The position numbers and the translations under genes are program-made. A stretch of 64,000 bases of DNA from Thermosulfuriphilus ammonigenes (GTDB lineage: Bacteria > Desulfobacterota > Thermodesulfobacteria > Thermodesulfobacteriales > ST65), in the NCBI RefSeq assembly GCF_011207455.1, contig NZ_CP048877.1, forward strand, positions 1,604,576 to 1,668,575. Direction: 5' to 3'. Shown here one piece after another: positions 51,322 to 60,662 of the stretch. Position 1 is the first letter of the stretch, and the number at the start of each line of letters is the position of its first letter. Under the pieces are notes generated by a model. That model did not search any database and had not been told where the DNA came from. It saw nothing but the letters and a program-made list of their open reading frames with translations.

Positions 51322-52671
51322 ATGACTTCGGATGTTTCCTGTCGCATTGACTGGGTAGATGACATAGAAGAGCCTGTAGAAACTACCATAGACCACCTTG
51401 GTCCCTGTAAGATTCCCTCGCCCTTTCCCAAAGAGCGCTGTTGGTTTATCTCCGAAGAGGATAGAGTTCTTCTGAGAATTTCAGCCAAGTCAATAGAAGA
51501 GGCTCTAAAGACGGGTAAGCCTCTGCCTTCTTTGGAGCTGGCTGGCCCGCGGGAGAAGATTTACTTTGATCCTGCCAAATTGCGGTGCGCCATTGTCACC
51601 TGTGGTGGTCTCTGCCCCGGAATCAATGACGTCATCAGAAGTATAGTTCTTACCCTTTATCATTCTTATGGAGTCACCCGGATTTTGGGCATCCGTTATG
51701 GTTTTCAGGGATTTATTCCTAAATATGGTCATGAGGTCATGGAACTTACCCCCGAGAGGGTCTCCAGTATCCACGAGGTGGGGGGAACGGTTTTGGGGTC
51801 ATCTCGGGGGCATCAGCCCATCGATGAAATTGTCGATGCCCTGGATCGAATGAACATAGGCGTTCTTTTTCTTATCGGTGGAGACGGAACCCTTAGAGCC
51901 GGCAATAAGATCGTCGAGGAGATCAAGCGACGGGGGTTAAAAATCGCTCTGGTGGCCGTACCCAAGACCATAGACAATGATATTTATTTGGTCTCCAAGA
52001 CCTTTGGCTTTGATACAGCGGTGGAGATGGCCTGTCAGGCCATTCGCTCTGCCCATACGGAGGCTATTGGTGCTCCCTATGGTATCGGGATAGTCAAGGT
52101 TATGGGGCGCTACTCGGGGTTTATCGCCGCCAGTGCCACTTTGGCTCTCAAAGAGGTCAATTTTTGTCTTATCCCAGAGTCTGACTTTGATCTAGATGGA
52201 CCTCAGGGGCTCCTGGCGGCCCTTGAACAGCGGCTTCACTGCCGGCGTCATGCGGTGATTGTGGTTGCTGAAGGGGCAGGTCAAAAATATGTCCAGGGGC
52301 CCAAACCAGAGAGAGATCCATCTGGAAATATCAAACTTGGAGATATCGGGATCTTTCTCCGTGACCGAATCAAGGAGCACTTTTCCCAGTTAGGTATCCC
52401 CATTTATATGCGATATATAGATCCGAGCTACATTATCCGGAGTGTGCCAGCCAACGTGGATGATCGTATTTATTGTGGTTTTCTGGGGCAATATGCCGTT
52501 CACGCCGCTATGGCTGGTAAAACCGGGATGCTTATCAGCCGCTGGAACGGACGCTATGTCCATGTGCCAATTAAGGCGGCCATCTCAAGGCGTAAGCAGA
52601 TCAACCTTCGTAGTCGCTTCTGGCTAAGTGTTTTGGAATCCACCGGTCAGAGCTCCCTTAAGAACAGCTGA
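51322..52671 (+). CDS. ATP-dependent 6-phosphofructokinase, plant/TP0108-like type
   Basis: Start at ATG 51322 after GGAGGAG, giving 449 aa; an ATG at 51238 is open but lacks a ribosome site. The PFK core has I-V-T-C-G-G-L-C-P-G-I-N-D-V, G-G-D-G-T-L-R-A-G and P-K-T-I-D-N-D-I. GGDGT (not GGDD) with PKTIDND is the pattern of the plant-type and spirochaete-type ATP enzymes rather than E. coli PfkA (PGTIDND) or PPi-PFK. This suggests ATP use with a non-standard allosteric site. Assignment to the ATP type is by motif. Confidence 0.85.
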   Translation: MTSDVSCRIDWVDDIEEPVETTIDHLGPCKIPSPFPKERCWFISEEDRVLLRISAKSIEEALKTGKPLPSLELAGPREKIYFDPAKLRCAIVTCGGLCPGINDVIRSIVLTLYHSYGVTRILGIRYGFQGFIPKYGHEVMELTPERVSSIHEVGGTVLGSSRGHQPIDEIVDALDRMNIGVLFLIGGDGTLRAGNKIVEEIKRRGLKIALVAVPKTIDNDIYLVSKTFGFDTAVEMACQAIRSAHTEAIGAPYGIGIVKVMGRYSGFIAASATLALKEVNFCLIPESDFDLDGPQGLLAALEQRLHCRRHAVIVVAEGAGQKYVQGPKPERDPSGNIKLGDIGIFLRDRIKEHFSQLGIPIYMRYIDPSYIIRSVPANVDDRIYCGFLGQYAVHAAMAGKTGMLISRWNGRYVHVPIKAAISRRKQINLRSRFWLSVLESTGQSSLKNS

Positions 52672-52874
52672 TGGGCAGGGGCCGTCAGAGGCGGGGCAAG
52701 AAGGTAGTCAGTGGTCGTTGTGAGGTCTGTGGCGAGGAGAAGCCCTTTTGCTGGCGATGCCGGCAATGTGGTTATCTCATCTGCCAGGAATGCATGATGA
52801 CCTTCCCTCGTCGTTTTTCCTGCAACTCCATTACCTGGGTTTGTCCCAATTGTCTTAATTGGGAGGTGCTTTAA
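52671..52874 (+). CDS. Small multi-zinc-ribbon protein (67 aa)
   Basis: A basic N-terminus (G-R-G-R-Q-R-R-G-K-K) is followed by four C-x-x-C-like pairs: C-E-V-C, C-W-R-C-R-Q-C, C-Q-E-C and C-P-N-C. Likely a double zinc ribbon or RING-like fold. The ATG overlaps the phosphofructokinase stop by one base. It converges with lon, sharing 4 bp. Function unknown. Confidence 0.7.
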   Translation: MGRGRQRRGKKVVSGRCEVCGEEKPFCWRCRQCGYLICQECMMTFPRRFSCNSITWVCPNCLNWEVL

Positions 52875-55228
52875 TTACTCTTTTTTCGCCGCCTTCGTCT
52901 CGGAAAGATTATCGCCAGGGCTTCTTCTACCCGTGATACCAGATGAAACTTGATTTTTTCGCGGGCCTCTTTGGGGATTTCTTCTAGATCTTTCTGATTC
53001 CTCTTGGGAAGGATGACCTCTTTAATTCCGGCCCTTAAGGCTGCCAGCACCTTCTCCTTGATTCCTCCTACGGGCAGAATGAGCCCCCGAAGGGTTATCT
53101 CCCCGGTCATGGCCACATCGTGTCGGACAGTGCGGTCTGTAAGGAGGGAAACCAGGGCCACCAAGATAGTGATCCCGGCGCTGGGGCCATCTTTGGGAAT
53201 AGCTCCTGCCGGGACATGAATGTGGATATCGTGGTGGTCAAAAAAATCTTCGGGGATCCCCAGCTCTGAGGCTTTAGAACGAATATAGGAAAGGGCTGCC
53301 TCGGCACTTTCTCGCATAACTTCACCCAGCTTTCCCGTAAGGATCAGTCGCCGCTGGCCCTTCATTCTGGTGGCCTCAACAAAGAGAATTTCTCCTCCAA
53401 AAGGGGTCCAGGCCAGACCTACAGCCACTCCGGGGATCTTTGTTCTTTCGGCCACCTCGGGAAGATATTTGGGAGGGCCGAGATAGCGATCCAGATCATT
53501 GACCCGGATGGTCACAGAATCCGCTTCTCCTAGGGCTACCTCCTTGGCCACAGCCCGACAGATAGCGGCTATCTGGCGTTCCAGGTTTCGGAGGCCGGCT
53601 TCTCGAGTGTATTGGCGAATAATGTGAGTCAGGGCACCATTGGTGAAACGTAGATTTTTGGTCGTCAGTCCATGGGCCTCAAGCTGCCGGGGGATAAGAT
53701 ACCGTTTGGCAATATGAAGTTTATCTTCTTCGGTGTAGCCCGGAATTTCGATAACCTCCATGCGATCCAGGAGGGGGCCAGGAATAGTATCCAGGACGTT
53801 GGCTGTGGCAATGAACATCACTTGAGAAAGGTCAAATTCAATTTCCAAATAGTGGTCGGAGAAGGTGGCATTTTGTTCTGGATCAAGAACTTCAAGCAGG
53901 GCTGAGGCCGGGTCTCCCCGGAAGTCAGCCCCCAGTTTGTCTATTTCATCAAGCATAAATACCGGGTTATTGACCCCTACTCGACGCAGCCCCTGGATAA
54001 TTCGCCCGGGCATGGCCCCGACATAGGTCCGGCGGTGGCCTCGAATCTCAGCCTCATCTCGCACTCCTCCTAGGGAGATCCGTAAAAATTTGCGTCCCAT
54101 GGCCCGGGCGATGGAGCGGCCAAGACTAGTCTTGCCCACCCCTGGAGGGCCTACAAAGCAGAGAATGGGCCCTTTGGTATCAGGCTTGAGTTTTCTTACG
54201 GCCAGGTGCTCCAGGATCCTATTTTTGACCTTTTCGAGATCGTAGTGGTCGGCGTCCAGAATGGCTTGGGCTTCTTTAAGATCCAAACGATCCTCGGTGG
54301 ATTTCCGCCACGGAAGATCAAGAAGCCAGTCTAGATAATTGCGGACTACGGTGTATTCGGCCGAAGAAGGATGCATTCGGGACAGGCGTCTGAGCTCCCG
54401 TTCGGCCTCTTTGCGCACCTGGTCTGGAAGGTCGGCTTCCTCAATCTTTTTTTTAAGTTCTTCGATCTCGGCCGCCTCGGCCTCACCAAGCTCTTTTTGA
54501 ATGACTCTTAGCTGTTCTCGAAGATAATATTCCCGTTGGCTTTTTTCCATCTGATCCCTGACCTGGGCCTGGATTTTCTGACCCAGCTCCAGGATCTCTA
54601 CCTGACGGGTAAGGATGTGGAGGGTTTTCTCCAGTCGTTTTTTGACCTCCAAGGTCTCCAGGATCTCCTGACGTTCGGCCAGGGTGATGTTTACATTACT
54701 GACTACCATGTCTGCCAGAACGCCAGGATCGTCGATGTTGGCAGCCAGGGTCTTGAGCTCGGAGGGCATTTGAGGAGACAGGTCTAATATTCTGACAAAC
54801 TGGTTTCGGACATTAGACATTAAGGCCTCGGTCTCAAGATCTCGCTCGACAATGTCCTCCAAGATCTCAGCCTTGGCCCGAATATACGGCTCATGGGAGA
54901 GAACTTCTCTTATCCTTACCCGGGAGATCCCCTGGATTATGAGGCGGATGCTTTCTTCGGCCGTGCGGGCCATGCGAAGAATAAGCCCCGCGGTGCCGAT
55001 CTCGTAAAACTCTCGTTTCCCCTCTTCCTCTCGGACCCCAACCACGACTATCGTCCGATCTCCAGCAATGGCCTCCTCTACCAGCTTAATCAAACCTGGT
55101 TCGCTGATCACCAGGGGGATGACCATGTGGGGGAAAAGGAGGGTCTCTGTTACCGGAAGGACTGGATACTCCCGAAGTTCTTTTCCTTCTGGTTGTTCCA
55201 TGGCCGTCTCTTCTCTGCTATCTGTCAT
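52871..55228 (-). CDS. lon: ATP-dependent protease Lon
   Basis: Degrades damaged and regulatory proteins. It has an N-terminal Lon domain (about 20-215), a central coiled region, AAA+ (G-P-P-G-V-G-K-T-S; F-M-L-D-E-I-D) and a proteolytic domain with Ser in K-D-G-P-S-A-G-I and Lys in G-G-I-K-E-K-V. Start taken at ATG 55228 (GAGGTG before it); an upstream in-frame start to 55261 and an ATG at 55201 are alternatives. It lies downstream of hsp20, both protein-quality-control genes. Confidence 0.95.
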   Translation of the reverse strand: MTDSREETAMEQPEGKELREYPVLPVTETLLFPHMVIPLVISEPGLIKLVEEAIAGDRTIVVVGVREEEGKREFYEIGTAGLILRMARTAEESIRLIIQGISRVRIREVLSHEPYIRAKAEILEDIVERDLETEALMSNVRNQFVRILDLSPQMPSELKTLAANIDDPGVLADMVVSNVNITLAERQEILETLEVKKRLEKTLHILTRQVEILELGQKIQAQVRDQMEKSQREYYLREQLRVIQKELGEAEAAEIEELKKKIEEADLPDQVRKEAERELRRLSRMHPSSAEYTVVRNYLDWLLDLPWRKSTEDRLDLKEAQAILDADHYDLEKVKNRILEHLAVRKLKPDTKGPILCFVGPPGVGKTSLGRSIARAMGRKFLRISLGGVRDEAEIRGHRRTYVGAMPGRIIQGLRRVGVNNPVFMLDEIDKLGADFRGDPASALLEVLDPEQNATFSDHYLEIEFDLSQVMFIATANVLDTIPGPLLDRMEVIEIPGYTEEDKLHIAKRYLIPRQLEAHGLTTKNLRFTNGALTHIIRQYTREAGLRNLERQIAAICRAVAKEVALGEADSVTIRVNDLDRYLGPPKYLPEVAERTKIPGVAVGLAWTPFGGEILFVEATRMKGQRRLILTGKLGEVMRESAEAALSYIRSKASELGIPEDFFDHHDIHIHVPAGAIPKDGPSAGITILVALVSLLTDRTVRHDVAMTGEITLRGLILPVGGIKEKVLAALRAGIKEVILPKRNQKDLEEIPKEAREKIKFHLVSRVEEALAIIFPRRRRRKKSN

Positions 55229-55307
55229 ACCGCACCTCAGGGTGAACTTATCGGCCACCACGGCCAGTTTTTCAGGAATAAGAGGACATTAGGAAATTAA
55301 GTCGGCT

Positions 55308-55730
55308 CTAGGAAATTTCAACGCGAACTGAGCCCTTAGGGAAGATGATTCGCAAGATACCATCTTCATAGTTGGCTTGAGCCATATTGGGTAGGATACC
55401 GGCTGGTAGTTCCACCACCCGTTCAAAGGAGCCGTAAGGAATTTCCATCCGATGATAACGTAGCGGCCCTTTCGGGCGGAGCCGCCGGCCAGAGACCACC
55501 AGATAATCTCCGTGGACAGTAACCCGGAGGTGGTCTTTATCTACCCCAGGAAGAGGCATGAGGACCACAACCTCCTCTGGGGTCTCATAGACATCTACCT
55601 CCGGCACCCAGGCCCGATAGGCCGGGTAGGTACAACTCCAGACAAAACCAAAAAGATCCTGGGCCATGTCTGAAAGGGCCCTTTCCATCTCACTCAGACT
55701 CTGGCTTACCTGAATCTTTATGACGGGCAT
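55308..55730 (-). CDS. Small heat-shock protein (Hsp20 family)
   Basis: The 140-aa chaperone has an alpha-crystallin domain (about 45-135). Seen are P-E-V-D-V-Y-E-T-P-E-E-V-V-V, the P-G-V-x-K-D-H-L-R-V segment and A-N-Y-E-D-G-I-L-R-I-I-F-P, the standard A-x-x-x-n-G-v-L motif with slight variation. The C-terminal I-x-I tail is only partly present (V-E-I-S). The start lies 13 bp inside the response-regulator gene. Confidence 0.9.
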   Translation of the reverse strand: MPVIKIQVSQSLSEMERALSDMAQDLFGFVWSCTYPAYRAWVPEVDVYETPEEVVVLMPLPGVDKDHLRVTVHGDYLVVSGRRLRPKGPLRYHRMEIPYGSFERVVELPAGILPNMAQANYEDGILRIIFPKGSVRVEIS

Positions 55731-56107
55731 GGTTCTCCTTTTGGGAGGTCTTTGGGGCCGAAGAAAGAGGAAACTATTTCTTTAAGACTGGCTAAGCTAA
55801 AAGGCTTTTTAAGGAAGGCATCTGCTCCGGGAACACTGGCCGGATCTACTTCATAACCACTGGCAATGACGATCCGACTCTCAGGGGAGATCTGCTTTAA
55901 CATCGGAGCCAAATTGCGGCCGTCTATGTCGGGAAGGGAGACATCAAGAAAGATGAGAGAGAATTTATGGGTACGGGTCAAATCCTTAGCCTCGGAGCCA
56001 TCCTGGGCCTCGCTAGTTTCTATTCCTAGATGTTTGAGCATCTCTACCATGATCTGCCGCACTAGTGGTTCATCATCAACCACCAGTACAGACGGGCGAT
56101 CGGCCAT
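55718..56107 (-). CDS. Single-domain response regulator
   Basis: The 129-aa protein is a receiver domain alone. It has the acidic pair V-D-D-E near residue 10, the phospho-acceptor Asp in F-L-D-V-S-L-P-D near 54, the Thr/Ser position in V-I-A-S-G-Y-E, and Lys in L-K-K-P-F-S. No output domain, so it acts by protein contact. It overlaps hsp20 by 13 bp, hinting that chaperone synthesis and a phospho-signal are linked. No kinase in the window. Confidence 0.9.
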   Translation of the reverse strand: MADRPSVLVVDDEPLVRQIMVEMLKHLGIETSEAQDGSEAKDLTRTHKFSLIFLDVSLPDIDGRNLAPMLKQISPESRIVIASGYEVDPASVPGADAFLKKPFSLASLKEIVSSFFGPKDLPKGEPCPS

Positions 56108-56212
56108 AGTGACTCCCTAGACATCAATATTTTCAAAGGATAGTTATTGAAAGAGTTACTGTCAATTTTTTAGTTCTCGCTAAATCCTAACTGAAAGAAA
56201 CGACCAGATATT

Positions 56213-57316
56213 TCATCTTACTAAATTTCCTTCAATTAAGCCAGTAATAATGAAAGATTCGGGCCTGAGGCCATAGTGGTCGTTCCTGTCTAGACGATAT
56301 GTGCCTGAAATAAGCTCAATGGTGTCTAAATTTTCTAGGACCCATCTTAAGGCCTTTTTATTCGCGCCTGACCGGTTAAGCCCTTTGGCCAGGAGCATGA
56401 TGGCATCCCAGGCGGTGGCACTGAAATACTCTGGTGGTCTTCCCAGTTCCTTTAGGGCCAGGAGGAAGCGTCCGTCAAGATCTTCGGGCTGGAGGACAAA
56501 TCTTGGCCAGGTTGCCTTTACCTCCGGGGGGAGAAGGCGTGGAGTGAAGGAAAGGGAAGCCGCCTGATAGCCTAGAAAAAGTGGGGGTAATCCCTTTCCC
56601 TGCCAGGAGTTGACTACCGTTGCCAGGGCCTTAGGTTCGGCCCAGGAGACAATAGCCTGGGCCCCCTGTGAGTCTAGGTGACGAAGTTGGGTTTCCACAT
56701 CGGTGTCTCCCGGGCTGAACCATTCCCGAGCCACCACCTTAAGGTGGAACTCAGCCGCATAGGCTCGCAGCCAAATTAGGGCCTTCTTACCGGAACGACT
56801 CGAGGGCAAAAGGAGCCCAATTTTTTGAAACCCTTGACTCTTCAAATATCGGTAAAGGGCCTTTACTGCCGGAGGCAGGGCTGGACCAACCTTAAAGTTG
56901 TAGGTAAAGGGCTGGGCCGGCTGGCGGAACAGAGGGCCGTCACCGGAGATAAGAATCAGAGGGATCTTTTCTCGGTCGGCCAGCCGTCTCAAGGCCATTT
57001 CCGCCCGGGGATTGGACGGGCCGATAAGGGCTACCACCCCCTCAGCGGAAATAAGCCGCTGGGCCAGGATGAGGCTCCGTCGAACAAGACCCTGATCATC
57101 AACTACGATGAGCTTTAATGGGCGTCCTCGAATGCCCCCGCGCTGATTAACTGTCTCCACCGCCTTTTGGGCCATAAACTGATATATTTGGCCTTTTCTA
57201 AAGCCAGGTCCAGAAAGATCAAGAATAGCTCCAATCTTTATGGGAGGAGCTGCGTGGGCTGGAGTTCCCCAAACTGGAGCGGCAAAAAGAAAAATAAAGG
57301 CCAGAAACCAGGCCAT
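56213..57316 (-). CDS. Periplasmic ligand-binding protein (branched-chain amino acid type / LpoA-like)
   Basis: The 367-aa protein has a signal peptide (1-22, ending A-H-A) and a Peripla_BP_6 fold: I-K-I-G-A-I-L-D-L-S-G-P near residue 25, L-K-L-I-V-V-D-D-Q-G, and G-V-V-A-L-I-G-P-S-N-P-R-A near 91. No ABC transporter genes are adjacent. It could serve a distant transporter or, as in some relatives, an envelope role. It is 3 bp after cpoB. Confidence 0.8.
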   Translation of the reverse strand: MAWFLAFIFLFAAPVWGTPAHAAPPIKIGAILDLSGPGFRKGQIYQFMAQKAVETVNQRGGIRGRPLKLIVVDDQGLVRRSLILAQRLISAEGVVALIGPSNPRAEMALRRLADREKIPLILISGDGPLFRQPAQPFTYNFKVGPALPPAVKALYRYLKSQGFQKIGLLLPSSRSGKKALIWLRAYAAEFHLKVVAREWFSPGDTDVETQLRHLDSQGAQAIVSWAEPKALATVVNSWQGKGLPPLFLGYQAASLSFTPRLLPPEVKATWPRFVLQPEDLDGRFLLALKELGRPPEYFSATAWDAIMLLAKGLNRSGANKKALRWVLENLDTIELISGTYRLDRNDHYGLRPESFIITGLIEGNLVR

Positions 57317-57319
57317 AGG

Positions 57320-58153
57320 TTATCGGAGTTTTTTAAGGTAGCTTCGGGCTGTTTTGGCCTGCTCGGAATGGGGATATCTTTTTAACAGTCGTCGAAAAAT
57401 GATCTTGGCGCTTTCGGTATCCCCTAACCGGAGAAAGGCCAACCCTTGTTTAAGCATGGCGGCCGGAACCTTGATGCTCTGAGGATACTTTTCAATGACT
57501 TTCTGATATTCCAAAATGGCCTCTTCGAATCGTTTAAGTTGATATTCACACTCACCGATCCAGAAGATGGCATTGGCCACCCGTTTGCCCTGGGGATACT
57601 GCTCAAGATAGCGCTGAAAGGCCTCCTTGGCCTGCTGATAGCGGCCCTTTTTGAAGAGCTCAAGGGCCTGATCATAGAGTTCCATCTCCGCCTCAATCTT
57701 GGCCACCTTTTCCTTTTGGGCCCGGGCTTTCTCCTTTAAGACCTTTTTCTGACTTAGCCGCGAGACCTGGGTCTCCAGGGTATCAAGTCGGCTTATAATC
57801 TCGGCCTGAAACTGCTGAAAATTTTTCTCTGAGCGTTCTTCACGGAAGGCCAGTTCCTCTAGCCGGCCGTCTATTCGCATCATTTCCGCCCGGAGTCTTT
57901 CCACTTCGGTAGCTAGCTCTGCTTGGTGGCGGGATAAGCCTTCAAGCCGTTCGGCCTGGGCCTTTGTGATCTTCCCCCTTTCCTGATTAAGGGTGGCTAC
58001 CTCCTTCTCCAGAGAGGCCAGACGCCTTTCCAGATTGTCGTAGGCCTGGCTCAAGGTGGCCAGACGATAGTCTAGATTTTCGATGTCCTGTTGTTGGGCC
58101 ACACAGGCCGGGAGAAAAAAGGTCATAATGATAACCAGAAGGAGTCGTTTCAT
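57320..58153 (-). CDS. Cell-division coordinator CpoB / YbgF-like lipoprotein
   Basis: The 277-aa protein has a lipobox (L-P-A-C near residue 17), so it is probably an outer-membrane lipoprotein rather than the soluble YbgF of E. coli. A long coiled coil (about 22-155) is followed by three TPR-like repeats ending in the typical Y-P-x-S/G-x-x-A pattern (Y-P-Q-G-K-R-V-A-N-A; Y-P-Q-S-I-K-V-P-A-A; Y-P-H-S-E-Q-A-K-T-A). Family members link Tol-Pal with peptidoglycan synthesis. tol genes are not in the window. Confidence 0.85.
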   Translation of the reverse strand: MKRLLLVIIMTFFLPACVAQQQDIENLDYRLATLSQAYDNLERRLASLEKEVATLNQERGKITKAQAERLEGLSRHQAELATEVERLRAEMMRIDGRLEELAFREERSEKNFQQFQAEIISRLDTLETQVSRLSQKKVLKEKARAQKEKVAKIEAEMELYDQALELFKKGRYQQAKEAFQRYLEQYPQGKRVANAIFWIGECEYQLKRFEEAILEYQKVIEKYPQSIKVPAAMLKQGLAFLRLGDTESAKIIFRRLLKRYPHSEQAKTARSYLKKLR

Positions 58154-58187
58154 AAGCCTTTATCTTGCCTTTGGGCCACAGGGATTG

Positions 58188-59108
58188 TCAACCACTTCCC
58201 GAAAGCCTTCGTATGGTGGCGATAAAGAATCCCACCGAATGAGTCTCATGGGGGTAGAAACGGGCACAGTGACTAATTCGGGAGTCAAAGACCCTCCCAT
58301 TAAACTCTTTAAGACCTGGATGGGAGGGTAGGGGATAGTCCATCTTAAGAATCTCTGCCGGGCGGCGGTTCAGGAGATAGTCAACCACAGCCTCATTCTC
58401 TAAGGGATTGAAGGTGCAGGTAGAGTAAACAACAATCCCTCCTGTCTTTACTAAGTCAAAGGCCCTGAGGAGGAGTCCCTTTTGGATGGCTGGTAGGTCC
58501 GTGCGGGTCTCTTTCCGATAGAGAACTTCTCCCTCTTTAGTTATTCGATAGCGTCCTTCACCTGAGCAAGGGGCATCTACCAGAACTTTGTCAAAAGGGG
58601 GGCCCATAGGGAACATCTCTCCTCGATACTGGGTAGTTACCACCCCGGTGATCCCTAGACGCTTGAGATTGGAGACCAGCGCCGTCAGGCGATCTATCCT
58701 TTTGTCATTGGCGACAATAAGGGTTCGGTCTTCGGTCCTCTGGGCGATGTAAGATGTTTTACTGCCGGGGGCAGCACAGAGATCAAGGATAGTCTCCCCT
58801 GGTTGAGGGTTTAGGGCCAAAACAGGAAGGGCTGAGTTTATGGTTTGAGGATATATATAACCTAAATAATACTCTTCGGTCGTCCCGATGGGAAAACCCC
58901 ACGGGGAAATCTCATAGAAGTCCGGTATCTCGGTGACGGATCTGAGGTGGACACCTTTTTGGGCCAGACCATTGATGACCCTCTCTTCGCGGAGACATTT
59001 GAGGCGATTTATCCGGATATACATCGGTAGAGGCTCAAGGAGACTCTGGCTGAACGCCTCAAAGTCGGGGATGAAAGAACGATAGGCCTCAAAGGGTGTG
59101 GTGACCAT
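58188..59108 (-). CDS. rRNA (cytosine-C5)-methyltransferase, NOL1/NOP2/Sun family
   Basis: The 306-aa enzyme has motif I L-D-L-C-A-A-P-G-S-K-T-S near residue 110 and both family Cys: D-A-P-C-S-G-E-G near 180 and S-T-C-T-F-N-P-L-E-N-E near 230. It resembles RsmF-like m5C methyltransferases without a PUA tail; RsmB is less likely as the NusB-like N-terminal domain is absent. It overlaps the HAD gene by 20 bp. Confidence 0.88.
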   Translation of the reverse strand: MVTTPFEAYRSFIPDFEAFSQSLLEPLPMYIRINRLKCLREERVINGLAQKGVHLRSVTEIPDFYEISPWGFPIGTTEEYYLGYIYPQTINSALPVLALNPQPGETILDLCAAPGSKTSYIAQRTEDRTLIVANDKRIDRLTALVSNLKRLGITGVVTTQYRGEMFPMGPPFDKVLVDAPCSGEGRYRITKEGEVLYRKETRTDLPAIQKGLLLRAFDLVKTGGIVVYSTCTFNPLENEAVVDYLLNRRPAEILKMDYPLPSHPGLKEFNGRVFDSRISHCARFYPHETHSVGFFIATIRRLSGSG

Positions 59109-59775
59109 TTAACAGAACCTCTTTTAGTTGTTGGTGATCCGAGATGATCAGATCCGCCGCCGAGAGATGTTCCGGCTCCAGAGTAGTTGTCAGCCCCAGG
59201 CAGGTAAGTCCTGCCGCCTTGGCCGATTGGATTCCGGCAGGGGCATTCTCTACCGCTGCGGCCATTTCCTTCTGGGCCTTAAGAAATTCTAGAGCTCGAA
59301 GGTAGGGTTCCGGATGGGGTTTGCGACGGGTGACCATGTCGCCGGTGAGAATAAAGTCAAAGATGTCTCTCAGACTGAGGGGAAGGATCTCTTCCAGGAC
59401 TCTTAAATGGGAACTGGTTACCAAAGCCAGGCGGCGTCCTTCTTTCTGGAGCTCTCGAAGGAGATCAGGCACCTCAGGGTATGGTCTTACCAGATGTCGA
59501 AATTTGCGCGCAAAGATTTCTTGCTGCCTGGACAAAACCTTCATAAACCAGGTCTCGGTAGGTTCCACTCCCTGGTGGGCAAAGAGCCTTCGGGCCGAAG
59601 AAAGTTCGATGGCCCCTTCATGGAGATAAAGTAGCTTTTCGGGAATGTTGAGGCCGAATTCGGCAAAGGCTTCCTTCCAGGCCCGGACATGGTAGGGCAT
59701 ACTATCTACCACCACGCCATCCATGTCAAAGATGATGAATTCCCGCTCTGCCAGAGATGTTTTTTTAGACTCCAA
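59089..59775 (-). CDS. HAD-superfamily phosphatase/phosphomutase-like
   Basis: The 228-aa protein has motif I F-D-M-D-G-V-V-V-D-S near residue 16, T-S-S-H-L near 121 and K-P-H-P-E-P-Y near 149. This is the cap C1 arrangement of beta-phosphoglucomutase / phosphoglycolate phosphatase relatives. The exact substrate is uncertain. It overlaps yggU by 11 bp and the methyltransferase by 20 bp. Confidence 0.85.
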   Translation of the reverse strand: MESKKTSLAEREFIIFDMDGVVVDSMPYHVRAWKEAFAEFGLNIPEKLLYLHEGAIELSSARRLFAHQGVEPTETWFMKVLSRQQEIFARKFRHLVRPYPEVPDLLRELQKEGRRLALVTSSHLRVLEEILPLSLRDIFDFILTGDMVTRRKPHPEPYLRALEFLKAQKEMAAAVENAPAGIQSAKAAGLTCLGLTTTLEPEHLSAADLIISDHQQLKEVLLNGHHTL

Positions 59776-60052
59776 AGGCCTTTGTGACCTCCTCTATGGT
59801 TGCTCCCCTGATGAGGATTTTCTTCTCTCGCCCCTTCGCTCCAGAAATAATAGAAAAGTCCGTTCGGGGGCGGGAGAGAATCTTAGCCAGATAGGCGACC
59901 AGAGCCTCATTGGCCCGGCCGTCCACCGGCGGGGCGGCCAGACGGATTTTAACCGCCTGGCCATGACGGCCAACAATTTCTGTTTTTTTGGCCCGGGGCT
60001 GGACATGAATCTTAAGAATTACCCCTTGGGGATGGGAGACAATGGGATCCAT
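59765..60052 (-). CDS. YggU/DUF167 family protein
   Basis: The 95-aa protein matches DUF167: I-L-K-I-H-V-Q-P-R-A-K-K-T-E near residue 10, A-P-P-V-D-G-R-A-N-E-A-L near 39, and the end segment K-I-L-I-R-G. Function is not established. It lies 13 bp after the DivIVA-like gene, which together with yggT forms a division-linked set common in bacteria. Confidence 0.9.
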   Translation of the reverse strand: MDPIVSHPQGVILKIHVQPRAKKTEIVGRHGQAVKIRLAAPPVDGRANEALVAYLAKILSRPRTDFSIISGAKGREKKILIRGATIEEVTKAFGV

Positions 60053-60065
60053 GGCCTCATAGAGG

Positions 60066-60662
60066 TTATTCTAGACGAGGCCCCTCTTCAAACTCTTCAA
60101 AGGGCTCCTCACTTTTTGATTCTTGAGATGGAGGGGCCTCCTTAATTGCTGCCGGTTTTTCTTCCTTGGTTGTGGTCGGTTTCCCTTCTGGTTCTGTCTC
60201 TAAGGTCTTTTCTGGTGACTCGGTGGATTCAAGTAGATCCAGCCAGCCGCGCAAAAGGCCCCTTAGCTCGGCCGTCATTTCTGTCTTTTTCCGTATCAGT
60301 TCGCTGATCTCCTGGGCTAGGATCTTTTTAGTCTCCTCGGCCTCTTGACGGATTCGCTCAGCCTCAAGTTCTGCTTCTTTTCGGATGAGCTCAGCCTCCC
60401 GTCGGGCCTGATCCTTGATTTCCTCGGCCAGACGTTGGGCGGAGACAAGGGCCTGGCGAATTTCTGTCTCTTCTTCTAAGAGGCGGGCAAGGCGTTCTTC
60501 TTTTCTTTTAAGTTCGTCCTTAAGGGCGTGATTCTCCTTGAGAAGTCTCTGAAGTTCCTCTCCCAGTTCTGCCAAAAAGGTATCTACCTCACCACGATGG
60601 TAGCCAAAAAGGCTACTGCGGAACTCTTTTTCTTCGATATCAAGGGGGGTGATAGGCATCAT
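60066..60662 (-). CDS. DivIVA-domain protein with coiled coil
   Basis: The 198-aa protein begins with the DivIVA membrane-binding motif (P-L-D-I-E-E-K-E-F-R, then F-G-Y-H-R-G-E-V-D-T-F-L). A long charged coiled coil follows (about 30-150). The C-terminal tail, rich in Glu, Pro and Thr, is probably disordered. Family members sense membrane curvature and recruit division or polarity proteins. The start overlaps the yggT stop by 4 bp, a conserved pairing. Confidence 0.88.
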   Translation of the reverse strand: MMPITPLDIEEKEFRSSLFGYHRGEVDTFLAELGEELQRLLKENHALKDELKRKEERLARLLEEETEIRQALVSAQRLAEEIKDQARREAELIRKEAELEAERIRQEAEETKKILAQEISELIRKKTEMTAELRGLLRGWLDLLESTESPEKTLETEPEGKPTTTKEEKPAAIKEAPPSQESKSEEPFEEFEEGPRLE

